DNA of 64,000 nt from an uncultured Myxococcales bacterium (GCA_937949945.1 CALFEQ010000032.1:124001-188000); one strand, 5' to 3'. Numbered from the stretch's first letter, positions 16,573-24,879 are shown. Translations and numbers: made by a program. Notes: generated by a model from the letters alone, not told the origin.

Positions 16573-17772
16573 TCAACGCCGGAGCGCGAACCACACGCCG
16601 AGGGCGATGCTCACGAGGCCGACGACGACCCAGAGGAGCACCCACGTCCGCGTCGATTCCCTCGAGGCCGGCGGTTGGACGGCCGGGATGGTGGGCGGGC
16701 GCGCAGGCGTCGCCTTCGGGCGGACCGACGGGCGGCTCGGCGGCGGCTTCGAGGCAAGGAGCGGAGGAGGCTCGCCGACGAGCGTCGGCGCGTGCGCGTC
16801 GACGCCGAGCTCGCCGATGACGGCGGCCGGCACCGTGGTTGCGAACACGTTCGCGTCCGGCGTCGCCGAGAAGGCGCCGGGGCGAACCGCACCTGCGTCG
16901 TTCGGGTGAGCTCGCGCGTGGGCGATCGCGGCGGCGAGGACGGTCGCGGACCGGTAGCGCTCGTTGGGATCGCGCGCGAGCGCGCCGAGGACGACGGCCT
17001 CGAGGGCGGGCGTGACGCGCGACGGCGCGCGCTTGCTCGGCGGCTCGACTTCGCTCGTGAGATGCGCGGTCAGGATGCCGAGGGGCGTCTCGCCGGTGAA
17101 CGGAGGCGAGCCGGTGAGCATCTCGTACAGGATCACGCCGGCCGCGTAGACGTCGCAGCGCGCGTCGAGATCGTCACCACGAGCCTGTTCCGGAGACATG
17201 TATTCGGGCGTGCCGAAGACCATGTTGTGCGTGGTGAGGTTCGTGGTCCCCGTGCCCGCGCCCGTGATGATCTTCGACATTCCGAAATCGACGACGACCG
17301 CCTTCTCGCCGCCTTCGAGGAGCACGTTGGCAGGCTTGAGATCGCGGTGGATCACGCCCTGCGCGTGCGCCGATGCCAGGCCCGACAGCACCTGCATCAT
17401 GATGTCGAGCGCGCGATCGACGTCGATGGGACCCTTCGCGAGGAGGTCCGCGAGCGACTCGCCTTCGATCTTGGGGAGCGCGATGTAGAGCAGGCTCCTG
17501 TCGTCCTCCCCGGTGGGCACCTCGCCGAAGTCGACGATCGCGCAGATGTGCTCGCCCTCGAGCCGCCGCAGGATGGCCGCCTCACGCTGGAAGCGCCCGC
17601 GGATCTGTTTGTCGCCCGCGAGCGTCTCGTGCATCACCTTGAGCGCGATGGGCCGCCGGTCGTCGATGCGGACGGCGTCGTAGACGATGCCGGTGCCTCC
17701 TTCGCCCAGCACGCCGAGCACCTCGTACTTGTCGGCGATGACGCGCCTCTCCGTCGCGGTCACGATCCGCAT
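16573..17772 (-). CDS. Membrane-anchored Ser/Thr protein kinase
   Basis: 399 residues. The Hanks-type kinase domain spans about 15-275: Gly-rich loop GVLGEGGTGIVYDA, Lys in IALKVMHE, catalytic loop VIHRDLKPANVLL, VVDFGMSKI, and the activation segment end FGTPEYMSPEQARGDDLD. Then comes a Pro-rich cytoplasmic linker (KPPPSRPSVRPKATPARPP), and a single C-terminal membrane helix (WVLLWVVVGLVSIALGVWF) with only FALRR-type residues beyond it, so no large external sensor. It is the third gene of a minus-strand set with a LysM protein and a second kinase (78 bases from the LysM stop). The HRD arginine is present, so regulation by activation-loop phosphorylation is expected from the family. Confidence 0.93.
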   Translation of the reverse strand: MRIVTATERRVIADKYEVLGVLGEGGTGIVYDAVRIDDRRPIALKVMHETLAGDKQIRGRFQREAAILRRLEGEHICAIVDFGEVPTGEDDRSLLYIALPKIEGESLADLLAKGPIDVDRALDIMMQVLSGLASAHAQGVIHRDLKPANVLLEGGEKAVVVDFGMSKIITGAGTGTTNLTTHNMVFGTPEYMSPEQARGDDLDARCDVYAAGVILYEMLTGSPPFTGETPLGILTAHLTSEVEPPSKRAPSRVTPALEAVVLGALARDPNERYRSATVLAAAIAHARAHPNDAGAVRPGAFSATPDANVFATTVPAAVIGELGVDAHAPTLVGEPPPLLASKPPPSRPSVRPKATPARPPTIPAVQPPASRESTRTWVLLWVVVGLVSIALGVWFALRR

Positions 17773-17850
17773 CCTACTTGGTTCGAACGCCGTCGTCGCG
17801 CGCGCGTCTTGCGCGCGCGGCGTACTTCGGGTGCGCCGCCGTCGCCGCCC

Positions 17851-18780
17851 TCAAGGCGCCGCGCACGCCGCGCGGATCTTCGGAGAGAAGGTCCGTGCGT
17901 CGAGACGTACCTCGGTCGGGGAGTTCGCCTTCCATGCCGCGCACGCGCCCGCGGCCAGGCCTGGTGCGTCGAGCGCGACGTACGCCTCGAGCAGCGCGCG
18001 ATGGATCGACGCGAGCTGCGGGCGGGTCAGCTCTCCCGAGCCCAGGAGACGGTTGCCCTTCGCGACGGCGTCGACGTAGCGCCCGGCCCGGACGTCGGCG
18101 AGCAACGGTGGGATGTCGGCCTCGGCGCGACGCTGGGCCTCGTAGGTTTGACCGCCGCCCTCGCTGCGTGTGCGCTCGGCGGCGGCGCGCGCGGCCTTCT
18201 TGCCCTCCTCCGTGAGCGAGAGCTCGATGAGCGGGATCAGCACGACCTCGCCGCGCAACAGCTTCTTCTTGGTCTCGCGTCCGTTGTAGAGGTCGAGCTC
18301 CCACGCCCGGTTGCCGTCGCCGAGGTAGCGCTGCGCGAGGCCCATCATCGTCTCGCCGTCCGCGGCGATGTGCGCGACGACGGCCGGGATCTCGATCTCC
18401 TGGTTCTCCACCGGAGGGATCCACGCCACGGCGCCGTTCGCGCGGGCGAGCGTCTCGGCCCGCTTCGGATCGCCGAGGTACGTGCGCGCGAGGGAGAACC
18501 ACGTGTCTCCCTCCTTCACGCGGTGATGTCCGGGCGCGGGGATCTCGAGCGGCTGCCCCGGCACGATCGCGCTGCCGCCGTGCGCGTCGAGCGCGTTGGC
18601 ACCTGCGATGGCGGCCTCGAAGCGAGGGGTCCCGTAGAAGCGGATGGCGATCTGGGCGAGCGTCTCGCCCTGCGAGACGACATGGGTGAACGCCCGCGCG
18701 TCGGACGGACCCGCGAGCACGAGCGCGCAGATCACACCGAGAGCAAGCCCGGCCTTCGATTCGCCGACCTTCCTCTTCAT
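17851..18780 (-). CDS. Secreted protein with three LysM-like repeats
   Basis: 309 residues. A Sec signal (GLALGVICALVLAGPSDARA) likely ends near residue 30. Three consecutive LysM-like units follow: about 33-80 (HVVSQGETLAQIAIRFYGTP), 86-134 (HRVKEGDTWFSLARTYLGD) and 137-185 (HIAADGETMMGLAQRYLGD), each ending in an IP motif. The rest is a helical domain with a coiled-coil-like start (EEGKKAARAAAERTRSE) and a TPR-like region (AGRYVDAVAKGNRLLGSGEL). LysM domains bind peptidoglycan or chitin-type glycans. The start overlaps the stop of the upstream kinase gene (ATGA), implying coupled expression of a wall-binding periplasmic protein and the kinases. Confidence 0.9.
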   Translation of the reverse strand: MKRKVGESKAGLALGVICALVLAGPSDARAFTHVVSQGETLAQIAIRFYGTPRFEAAIAGANALDAHGGSAIVPGQPLEIPAPGHHRVKEGDTWFSLARTYLGDPKRAETLARANGAVAWIPPVENQEIEIPAVVAHIAADGETMMGLAQRYLGDGNRAWELDLYNGRETKKKLLRGEVVLIPLIELSLTEEGKKAARAAAERTRSEGGGQTYEAQRRAEADIPPLLADVRAGRYVDAVAKGNRLLGSGELTRPQLASIHRALLEAYVALDAPGLAAGACAAWKANSPTEVRLDARTFSPKIRAACAAP

Positions 18781-20222
18781 GGCTCCTCCTTTCCGCCGTC
18801 TTCGGGTACGAGCGGGATGGTCACGTCGAGCGTCACCACCTCACCGGGGACGATCTCGATCTCGCGCTCGACGGGCGCCATCGCCTCGGGGTGCGTGAGC
18901 GTCACCCAGTGCTTGCCGGGCGCGAGCGGGATGGGGCGTGCGAACGGCGTCGTCTCGACGTGCTGGCCGTCCACGCGCACGTGGGCCCAGGGCGTCGCGA
19001 CGACGCGAAGACCTCCGCCATGGGGAGGCACGAGCTCGAGCGGGCGCGCGCCGACGTCGCGTTCGCGCGCGCGGGCGCTCGTGCCCTCGAGCGCGACGGC
19101 GCCGCCGACGAAGGCCGCGGCGATGGCCGCGAACCCGAGCACGACGCGCGAGAGGCCCATGGCCGTGCGCGCGTGCGGAAGAGGGGCGCGCGCGCCGCGG
19201 GCCGCTTCGTCCTTGCTCGGCCCGACGCCCTCCGATCCGTCCGCGCCGCCGAAGCCCGCATCGATCAGCGCCGCACGGACGAGCGCGGCGGGATCCTCGC
19301 GCGTCTCCGCGCGTAGCGCCGCCTCCAGGCGCTCCCTCACGATCCCCGCGGACGGGTAGCGATCGTTCGGCGACTTCTCGAGCAGACGCATCACGATCCG
19401 TTCGACGGCGCGCGGGACGTGGGGCGCTTGTTTGTGGAGCGGCGCCGGAGCTTCGCGCCGGATCCGCTGCGCCGCCGATCGCTTCGCGTCGTCGCCGCCG
19501 GGGCCGTCGAATGGGCGCGAGCCGCTCAGCATCTCGTAGAGGACGACGCCGAGCGAGAAGAGGTCGCTCCGTCCGTCGACGAAGTCGCCGAGGATCTGCT
19601 CGGGAGACATGTACGCCGGCGTTCCGAACGCGTCCTTCACCTGCTCCGGCGCCATGCGTCCCGTCGCGGTGATCCCTTCGGTCCCGAGCGTGTCGCTCAT
19701 GCTGCCGGTGCGAGGACGCTGGGCGATGCCGAAGTCGATCATCTTGACGACCCCGCCGCGCGAGACGAGGACGTTGCTCGGCTTGACGTCGCGATGGACG
19801 ACGCCGCGCTCGTGGATGTGCTCGAGGGCCGCGCAGATCCCGCAAGCGATCGCGAGCGCGGACGGCACCGCGAGGGGCTTCTTCTTCGGCGACGACGAGC
19901 GCCCCGGCGCGTCGTCCGTCCCGCCGAGCAGCCGTTGGAGCGAGACGCCGTCGACGTGCTCGAGCACGAGGTAAGGCCGCCCCGACGGCGTGCGCCCCGC
20001 CTCGAGCAGAAGGACGACGTTCGGGTGCGCGAGGTCGGCGAGGATCTTGGCCTCGCGTTCGAGCTGCTCTCCGAACGAAGACGTCGCCGCGATCTGCGTC
20101 TTGAGCGCCTTGATCGCGACGACGCGTCCGAGGGGCTCTTGTACCGCTTTGTAAATCGCCGAGAGCGCGCCGGATCCCAGCGTGCCGGTGATCCGGTAGG
20201 CCCCGAAGCGGAGCTCGCTCAT
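18777..20222 (-). CDS. Transmembrane Ser/Thr protein kinase with extracytoplasmic PEGA domain
   Basis: 481 residues. The kinase domain (about 7-290) has GTLGSGALSAIYKA, VAIKALK, HERGVVHRDVKPSNVL, MIDFGIAQR and AFGTPAYMSPEQILGDFVDG. An unusual insert between the hinge and helix D (GGTDDAPGRSSSPKKKPLAV) and a long activation segment carrying TLGTEGITATGRMAPEQ are visible. A membrane helix (VVLGFAAIAAAFVGGAVALE) near 365-385 is followed by a PEGA-like beta domain (LRVVATPWAHVRVDGQHV, IPLAPGKHWVTLTHPE) outside the membrane. It is the first gene of the kinase-LysM-kinase operon. PEGA domains are common on myxobacterial kinases; the ligand is unknown. Confidence 0.93.
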   Translation of the reverse strand: MSELRFGAYRITGTLGSGALSAIYKAVQEPLGRVVAIKALKTQIAATSSFGEQLEREAKILADLAHPNVVLLLEAGRTPSGRPYLVLEHVDGVSLQRLLGGTDDAPGRSSSPKKKPLAVPSALAIACGICAALEHIHERGVVHRDVKPSNVLVSRGGVVKMIDFGIAQRPRTGSMSDTLGTEGITATGRMAPEQVKDAFGTPAYMSPEQILGDFVDGRSDLFSLGVVLYEMLSGSRPFDGPGGDDAKRSAAQRIRREAPAPLHKQAPHVPRAVERIVMRLLEKSPNDRYPSAGIVRERLEAALRAETREDPAALVRAALIDAGFGGADGSEGVGPSKDEAARGARAPLPHARTAMGLSRVVLGFAAIAAAFVGGAVALEGTSARARERDVGARPLELVPPHGGGLRVVATPWAHVRVDGQHVETTPFARPIPLAPGKHWVTLTHPEAMAPVEREIEIVPGEVVTLDVTIPLVPEDGGKEEP

Positions 20223-20262
20223 CGGCCAGACCTCCGCGCAGGTCTCACGTGGGGGTTGCCCT

Positions 20263-20277
20263 CCGTTCCCGTTCCCG
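20263..20277 (+). repeat. Left 15-bp inverted repeat of the four-helix-bundle unit
   Basis: CCGTTCCCGTTCCCG. It is the exact reverse complement of 20815-20829, and together they bracket the four-helix-bundle gene over 567 bases. It lies 41 bases upstream of the PEGA kinase start. Confidence 0.75.
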
Positions 20278-20375
20278 CCCCCGAAACCTTTGCGAGAAGG
20301 CCGGCGGCTTGCACGACGGCGTCTGCGAGCCGTGCCGCGTGCTCGAGGATCTCCTTCGTCGAAGCCGCCGAGACG

Positions 20376-20730
20376 TCACGTGTCATGACTCTTCGCGAGC
20401 TTCGTGAGCATGGCTACGACCCGCTCCGCGAGCTGTTTGCCTCGCCGGTGTGTGTCGTCGGTGATCAAACGGCGTCGCAGGCAGACGTCGAGCATGGCCG
20501 CGCATTCGGTCGTCGAACCGGTTGCAGCGAGGTAGTACCTCCTCTCGTCGCCCGACGAGAGCTTCCCGGCGCCTTCGGCGATGTTGTTCACCGATCGAGA
20601 GCGCGGCTCGGGAGAGCTGATCGGAGAGATGTCCGCGTCCGCGCGGGAGGTGTTCGACGACGTCATCGAGCAGGTCGAACAGCTCCAGAGCCACTTGGTA
20701 GACCTCGAGGCGTTCGTGGTCGAGCGGCAT
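20376..20730 (-). pseudogene. Four-helix-bundle protein (23S rRNA IVP / bAvd-like), one-base frameshift
   Basis: ATG at 20730 reads MPLDHERLEVYQVALELFDL and continues to AALSI. The rest of the family pattern (VNNIAEGAGKLSSGDERRYY, STTECAAMLDVCLRRRLI, KQLAERVVAMLTKLAKS) resumes in the next frame after one extra base at the CC pair 20591-20592. With that base removed the product is 117 residues, the usual size for this family (TIGR02436-type four-helix bundles, related to the protein encoded in 23S rRNA intervening sequences and to Avd of diversity-generating retroelements). Apart from the shift, the sequence looks well conserved, so recent decay, a sequence error or frameshifting are all possible. 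It sits between inverted repeats. Confidence 0.8.
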
Positions 20731-20814
20731 GGGGACGGTCGGCGGAGCGGGGCTGGATGATCCGAAGCGCGAAGGGAACGACCGGGAACGGCGACGACTC
20801 CGGGACGGAACGAT

Positions 20815-20829
20815 CGGGAACGGGAACGG
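20815..20829 (+). repeat. Right 15-bp inverted repeat of the four-helix-bundle unit
   Basis: CGGGAACGGGAACGG, exact reverse complement of 20263-20277. It is the last of a string of related GGGAACG-type units between 20773 and 20829 (GGGAACGACC, GGGAACGG, GGGACGGAACG), all upstream of the four-helix-bundle start and just past the gpmI stop. Confidence 0.75.
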
Positions 20830-20877
20830 CGGAATTTCGTCACGCTCCCGTGCCGCTGCAGAGATCCGGCTCTCCGC

Positions 20878-22416
20878 TCATTTCACGAACAACGATTCCC
20901 CCGTCATCGCGCTCGGCTTCGGGATCCCCATCAGCTCCAACATCGTCGGCGCGACGTCGCAGATGCGCCCGCCCGGACGGAGCTTCCGGTCGCGGTCGGC
21001 GTCGTTGATGTAGATGATCGGAACCGGGAACAGCGTGTGCGCCGTGTGCGGGGCGCCCGTGACCGGGTCGATCATCAGCTCGCAGTTGCCGTGGTCGGCC
21101 GTGATGAAGACGGCGCCCCCCTTCGCGCGGACCGCGTCGACGATGCGGCCGATGCCGGCGTCGACGACTTCGACGGCGGTGACCGCCGCGTCGAGCACGC
21201 CCGTGTGGCCGACCATGTCCGGGTTGGCGAAGTTGACGAGGATGAAGTCGAAGCTGTCCGACTCGATTGCCTTCACCACGGCGTCCGTGACGCCCTTGGC
21301 GGCCATCTCGGGCTTCTTGTCGTACGTCGGGATGTCCTTCGGCGAGGGGATCATCTGACGCTCCTCGCCTGCGAACGGCTCCTCGCGGCCGCCGTTGAAG
21401 AAGTACGTCACGTGCGCGTACTTCTCGGTCTCGGCGCAGCGGAACTGCGTGAGGCCCATCCGCGAGATGACCTCGGGGAAGATGTCCGGGTAGGTCTCCT
21501 TGGGGAACGCGACGGGCAGGTCGATCTTCGCGTCGTACGTCGTCATGCACGCGAAGACGCGGAACGGCGGATCGGCCGGGCGCGAAAACCCGGTGAAGTC
21601 CCGCGTCGCGAGCGCGCGCACGAGCTCGCGGGCGCGGTCGGGGCGGAAGTTGAAGTGCAGGCCCGTGTCCTTCTCCGAGTCGACGCCCGCGTAGTCGCCG
21701 ACGACGAACGGCTCGACGAACTCGTCCGTCTTCCCTGCTTCGATGCTCGCCTTCGCTCCCGCGACGGCGCTCGCGTGCTTCGGCGCGTCGGCATGGACGA
21801 TGGCGCGGTAGGCCTTCTCGACGCGCTCCCATCGGTTGTCGCGGTCCATCGCCCAGTAGCGGCCGCTCACCGTGCCGATGACGCCCTTGCCCGCGAGGTG
21901 CTTCTCGAGCGTCTCTAGGTAGCCGGGGGCGGTGCCCGGCATCACGTCGCGGCCGTCGAGGAAGGCGTGGACGACGACGGGGACGCCGCGCTCGTGGGCC
22001 GCGTCGATGAGCGCCAACAGATGGTTGATGTGACTGTGGACCCCACCGTCCGAGACGAGGCCGAACAGGTGCAGTCGTCCGCCGGCGGCGCGCGCCTTCT
22101 CGATCACGTCCCGGATGACCGGGTTCTGGCCGAGCGTGCGATCGTGGACGGCGTTGTCGATGCGCGAGATGTCCATGAGCGCGATGCGCCCCGCGCCGAA
22201 GTTGAGGTGGCCGACCTCGCTGTTTCCCATCTGTCCCGGAGGAAGCCCCACGTCCGGTCCGCTCGTGCCGATGAGCCCGTGCGGGTAGCGCTGGTAGAGC
22301 GCGTCGAGCACGGGCGTCTTTGCGAGCCGGACGGCGTTGGCTTCGACCTCGGCGCGTTCGCCGAAGCCGTCGAGGATCACGAGGACGACGGGGCGAGGAC
22401 GTTGGACAGCTGCCAT
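20878..22416 (-). CDS. gpmI: 2,3-bisphosphoglycerate-independent phosphoglycerate mutase
   Basis: 512 residues, the normal size for GpmI. The first metal Asp is in VVLVILDGFGERAE (D16), the phosphoserine nucleophile is S66 in GQMGNSEVGHLNFGAGR, and other marks are VSDGGVHSH, HAFLDGRDVMPG, NFRPDRARE, KYAHVTYFFNGG, NFANPDMVGHTG and TADHGN. It interconverts 3- and 2-phosphoglycerate in glycolysis and gluconeogenesis using two Mn ions. It is transcribed alone on the minus strand; its 3' end is 48 bases from the repeat cluster of the four-helix-bundle unit. Confidence 0.97.
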   Translation of the reverse strand: MAAVQRPRPVVLVILDGFGERAEVEANAVRLAKTPVLDALYQRYPHGLIGTSGPDVGLPPGQMGNSEVGHLNFGAGRIALMDISRIDNAVHDRTLGQNPVIRDVIEKARAAGGRLHLFGLVSDGGVHSHINHLLALIDAAHERGVPVVVHAFLDGRDVMPGTAPGYLETLEKHLAGKGVIGTVSGRYWAMDRDNRWERVEKAYRAIVHADAPKHASAVAGAKASIEAGKTDEFVEPFVVGDYAGVDSEKDTGLHFNFRPDRARELVRALATRDFTGFSRPADPPFRVFACMTTYDAKIDLPVAFPKETYPDIFPEVISRMGLTQFRCAETEKYAHVTYFFNGGREEPFAGEERQMIPSPKDIPTYDKKPEMAAKGVTDAVVKAIESDSFDFILVNFANPDMVGHTGVLDAAVTAVEVVDAGIGRIVDAVRAKGGAVFITADHGNCELMIDPVTGAPHTAHTLFPVPIIYINDADRDRKLRPGGRICDVAPTMLELMGIPKPSAMTGESLFVK

Positions 22417-22598
22417 GGGACCCGGACCATAGCATGCGGCCCCCGCCCGGATGCCGCCAGGGGCGGGCTCGCACGAGCTCCCGTCGTTTCGGGCGGTCGA
22501 GCCCGTGGCGAAGGCCGGGCGAAAGGCGCGTGGCGACCCGGCGAAGGCTCGAGCCTGCGTGGCTTGAGGCTCGAGGCGCGATCGCGTACCTAGCTACC

Positions 22599-23354
22599 GT
22601 GCCCTGGGTCCGAGCGCTCTTCCGAGGTCAGCCCGTCCTCGCGCGCGTGAAAGCGAACGGTTCGTTCGACGCCGTCGGTGGTCGTGTCGAAATCCGTTAC
22701 AGGCCCACCGATCCTCGGGCGTACCGCGCCGCGGAGCGGAACCTCGAGCGGATCGAGGGCGAGCAGATCCTCCCGGACGACACGTGCGTGCCGGGCGAAG
22801 AGGTCGACAAGAAGCGAGGGCGGCGCTTCGGGCTGCTCGGGGTGGAGCCGCAGGGCGCGGGAAGGCGATCGAAGGACGCACCTGCGAAGGCGCCCGCGCC
22901 GGAGCCCGTGCCGAAGGACGCCTGGACCGTGTACGCGGACGGCGCTTGCTCCGGCAACCCCGGGCCGGCCGGCCTCGGGATCGTGCTCGTCTCGCCCGAC
23001 GGAAAGACGATCGACGGCTACGAGTACCTCGGAGAGGCCACGAACAACGTGGCGGAGCTCACGGCGATCCTCCGTGCGGCCGAGATCGTCCCGCCCGGCG
23101 CGCCGGCGGTCGTCCACACGGACAGCCAGTACTCGATCGGCGTGCTCACGAAGGGCTGGAAGGCGAAGGCCAACCAAGAGCTCGTCGCGAGCGTGAAGGA
23201 GGCCCTCGCGCGTCGAAAAGGTTGGCAGCTCCGGTACGTGCCGGGGCACGCGGGCGTGCCGCTCAACGAGCGCGCAGACGAGCTAGCGCGCGAGGCCGTC
23301 GCGCGTCGCGCGTCGCGCATGCCGGCGCTCGCCACGACGGCCACGGCGCAGTGA
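22599..23354 (+). CDS. rnhA: Ribonuclease HI with unusual N-terminal domain
   Basis: 251 residues from a GTG at 22599 (VPWVRALFRGQPVLARV). The RNase HI domain covers about 108-240, with the four catalytic acids visible: Asp in VYADGACSGNPGPAG, Glu in TNNVAELTAIL, Asp in VHTDSQYSI and Asp in NERADELAREA. The basic handle region is WKAKANQELV. The first 75 residues form a beta-rich domain (GGRVEIRYRPTDPRAYRA) that is not the classical hybrid-binding domain, joined by a Pro/Ala/Lys linker. The enzyme cuts RNA in RNA-DNA hybrids. It is followed at 44 bases by the acyltransferase gene. Confidence 0.9.
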   Translation: MPWVRALFRGQPVLARVKANGSFDAVGGRVEIRYRPTDPRAYRAAERNLERIEGEQILPDDTCVPGEEVDKKRGRRFGLLGVEPQGAGRRSKDAPAKAPAPEPVPKDAWTVYADGACSGNPGPAGLGIVLVSPDGKTIDGYEYLGEATNNVAELTAILRAAEIVPPGAPAVVHTDSQYSIGVLTKGWKAKANQELVASVKEALARRKGWQLRYVPGHAGVPLNERADELAREAVARRASRMPALATTATAQ

Positions 23355-23398
23355 CCGCACGGTCGCGCGCGCCTGGAAAAATCGGGCCGATCGTGACT

Positions 23399-24022
23399 AT
23401 GCTGGCGCCTCCGATGGCCGCCCGAGTGCACCCCACGTCCGTCGTCGCCGAGAGCGCCGAGATCGGAGATGGCACGCAGATCTGGCTGTTCTGTCAGGTC
23501 CGCGAGAACGCGCGCATCGGCAAGGGATGCATCTTCGGGAAGGGGATCTACGTCGATGCCGGCGTCACGATCGGTGACAACGTCAAGGTCCAGAACAACG
23601 CCTCGATCTACACGGGCGTGACGATCGAAGACGGCGTGTTCGTCGGGCCGCACGTCTGCTTCACGAACGACAAGGTCCCGCGCGCGGTGAACCCCGACAT
23701 GACGCGCAAGGGCATCGACGACTGGAAGATCACCGAGACGCTCGTGAAGGCGGGGGCGTCGATCGGCGCGAACGCGACCATCGTGTGCGGCGTGACGATC
23801 GGCCGCTGGGCGATGGTCGCGTCCGGCGCCGTCGTCACCAAGGACGTGCCCGATCACGCGCTCGTCATGGGAAACCCCGCGCGCATCTGCGGGTGGGTTT
23901 GCTCGTGCGGCAAGCGCGTGCAGATCGACGATCGCGAGGGGCGCGGGAAGTGCGAGTGCGGTCGCGTCCTCGTCAAAGAGCGTTCGCCCGACGGTAGGGG
24001 CGACGTCGTCCGCATCGCGTGA
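23399..24022 (+). CDS. Left-handed beta-helix (hexapeptide repeat) acyltransferase, WlbB/FdtC-like
   Basis: 207 residues from ATG 23399 (ATG 23414 is an alternative; neither has a strong ribosome-binding site). Hexapeptide repeats run from residue 10 to about 160 (VVAESAEIGDGTQIWLFCQV, IGKGCIFGKGIYVDAGVTIG, IYTGVTIEDGVFVGPHVCFT). A loop TNDKVPRAVNPDM resembles the UDP-amino-sugar N-acetyltransferases WlbB/WbpD and the dTDP-Fucp3N enzyme FdtC. Further on, AGASIGANATIVCGVTIG and the end of the helix GNPARICGW are visible. The C-terminus has paired Cys (CSCGKR and CECGR) that may bind zinc. Likely N-acetylates a nucleotide-linked amino sugar; with the WecE aminotransferase at 40.6 kb it could finish a dTDP-amino-sugar, but that link is inference. 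Confidence 0.87.
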   Translation: MLAPPMAARVHPTSVVAESAEIGDGTQIWLFCQVRENARIGKGCIFGKGIYVDAGVTIGDNVKVQNNASIYTGVTIEDGVFVGPHVCFTNDKVPRAVNPDMTRKGIDDWKITETLVKAGASIGANATIVCGVTIGRWAMVASGAVVTKDVPDHALVMGNPARICGWVCSCGKRVQIDDREGRGKCECGRVLVKERSPDGRGDVVRIA

Positions 24023-24031
24023 GGCAGAGCC

Positions 24032-24868
24032 ATGGCGAGCATCTTCCGCGAGGGATTGTTCGACGGGCACGTCGCCATCGTCACCGGCGGAGGCAGCGGT
24101 ATCGGTCTCGCGACCGCGCGCGTGCTCGCCGAGCTCGGCGCCAAGGTCGCCATCTGCGGGCGCAAGCCGGAGAAGCTGACGGCGGCGGAGGCCGAGCTCC
24201 GCCGGCGCGGCGCGCGCGACGTCTTCTCGATGCCGTGCGACATCCGTGAGCCCGAGCAGATCGCCGCGTTCGTCGACGCCGTCGGGGAGAAGCTCGGGCG
24301 TGCGACGATCCTCGTGAACAACGCCGGCGGTCAGTTCCCGACGACGGCGGAGACGGTCACGCCTCGCGGCTGGGAGGCGGTCGTCCGCAACAACCTCAAC
24401 GGCACGTTCTACATGACGCAGGCGGTGGGGACGAAGCACATGATCCCCGCTCGTCGCGGTCGCATCGTGAACGTCATCGCGAACGTCGCGCGCGGCTTCC
24501 CTGGGATGATCCACACGGGCGCCGCGCGGGCGGGCGTCGAGAACATGACGAAGACGCTCGCGATCGAATGGGCGCAGCACAACATCCAGGTGAACGCGGT
24601 CGCCCCGGGCATCATCCGCACGAGCGGCACCGACCAGTACCCGCCCGAGCTGGTCGAGATGAGCCGCCGGAAGACGCCGATGAAGCGCCTCGGGACGGCC
24701 GGGGAGGTCGCGCAGCTCATCGTGTACCTCGCCTCCGATGCCGCGTTCTTCGTGACGGGCGAGTGCTGGTACATCGACGGCGGCGCGCACCTCTGGGGTG
24801 ACAACTGGATCATCGAGTCCGACGAGCCGGCGCCGGCACCGGCGATCATCGCGGAGCTCGACGAGTAG
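24032..24868 (+). CDS. SDR-family enoyl-CoA reductase (PECR/DECR-like)
   Basis: 278 residues. NADP fold T18-GGGSGIG, CGRKPEKL (cofactor phosphate contact), and NNAG at 96-99 are typical SDR. The catalytic Tyr and Lys of classical SDRs are replaced by T162 and R166 in GFPGMIHTGAARAGVENM; exactly this GFP...H(S/T)GAARAGV pattern is known from peroxisomal trans-2-enoyl-CoA reductase and 2,4-dienoyl-CoA reductase, which use other residues. So a fatty-acyl CoA reductase role is favoured over a polyol or sugar dehydrogenase. The C-terminal extension after GGAHLWGDNW is acidic and Pro/Ala-rich. It starts 10 bases after the acyltransferase. Confidence 0.88.
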   Translation: MASIFREGLFDGHVAIVTGGGSGIGLATARVLAELGAKVAICGRKPEKLTAAEAELRRRGARDVFSMPCDIREPEQIAAFVDAVGEKLGRATILVNNAGGQFPTTAETVTPRGWEAVVRNNLNGTFYMTQAVGTKHMIPARRGRIVNVIANVARGFPGMIHTGAARAGVENMTKTLAIEWAQHNIQVNAVAPGIIRTSGTDQYPPELVEMSRRKTPMKRLGTAGEVAQLIVYLASDAAFFVTGECWYIDGGAHLWGDNWIIESDEPAPAPAIIAELDE

Positions 24869-24879
24869 GGAGCACGGGG

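Noticed and set aside
20376..20829. A diversity-generating retroelement suggested by the bAvd-like four-helix bundle
   Set aside because: No reverse transcriptase, template repeat or variable repeat is visible anywhere near; stand-alone members of this family are common.
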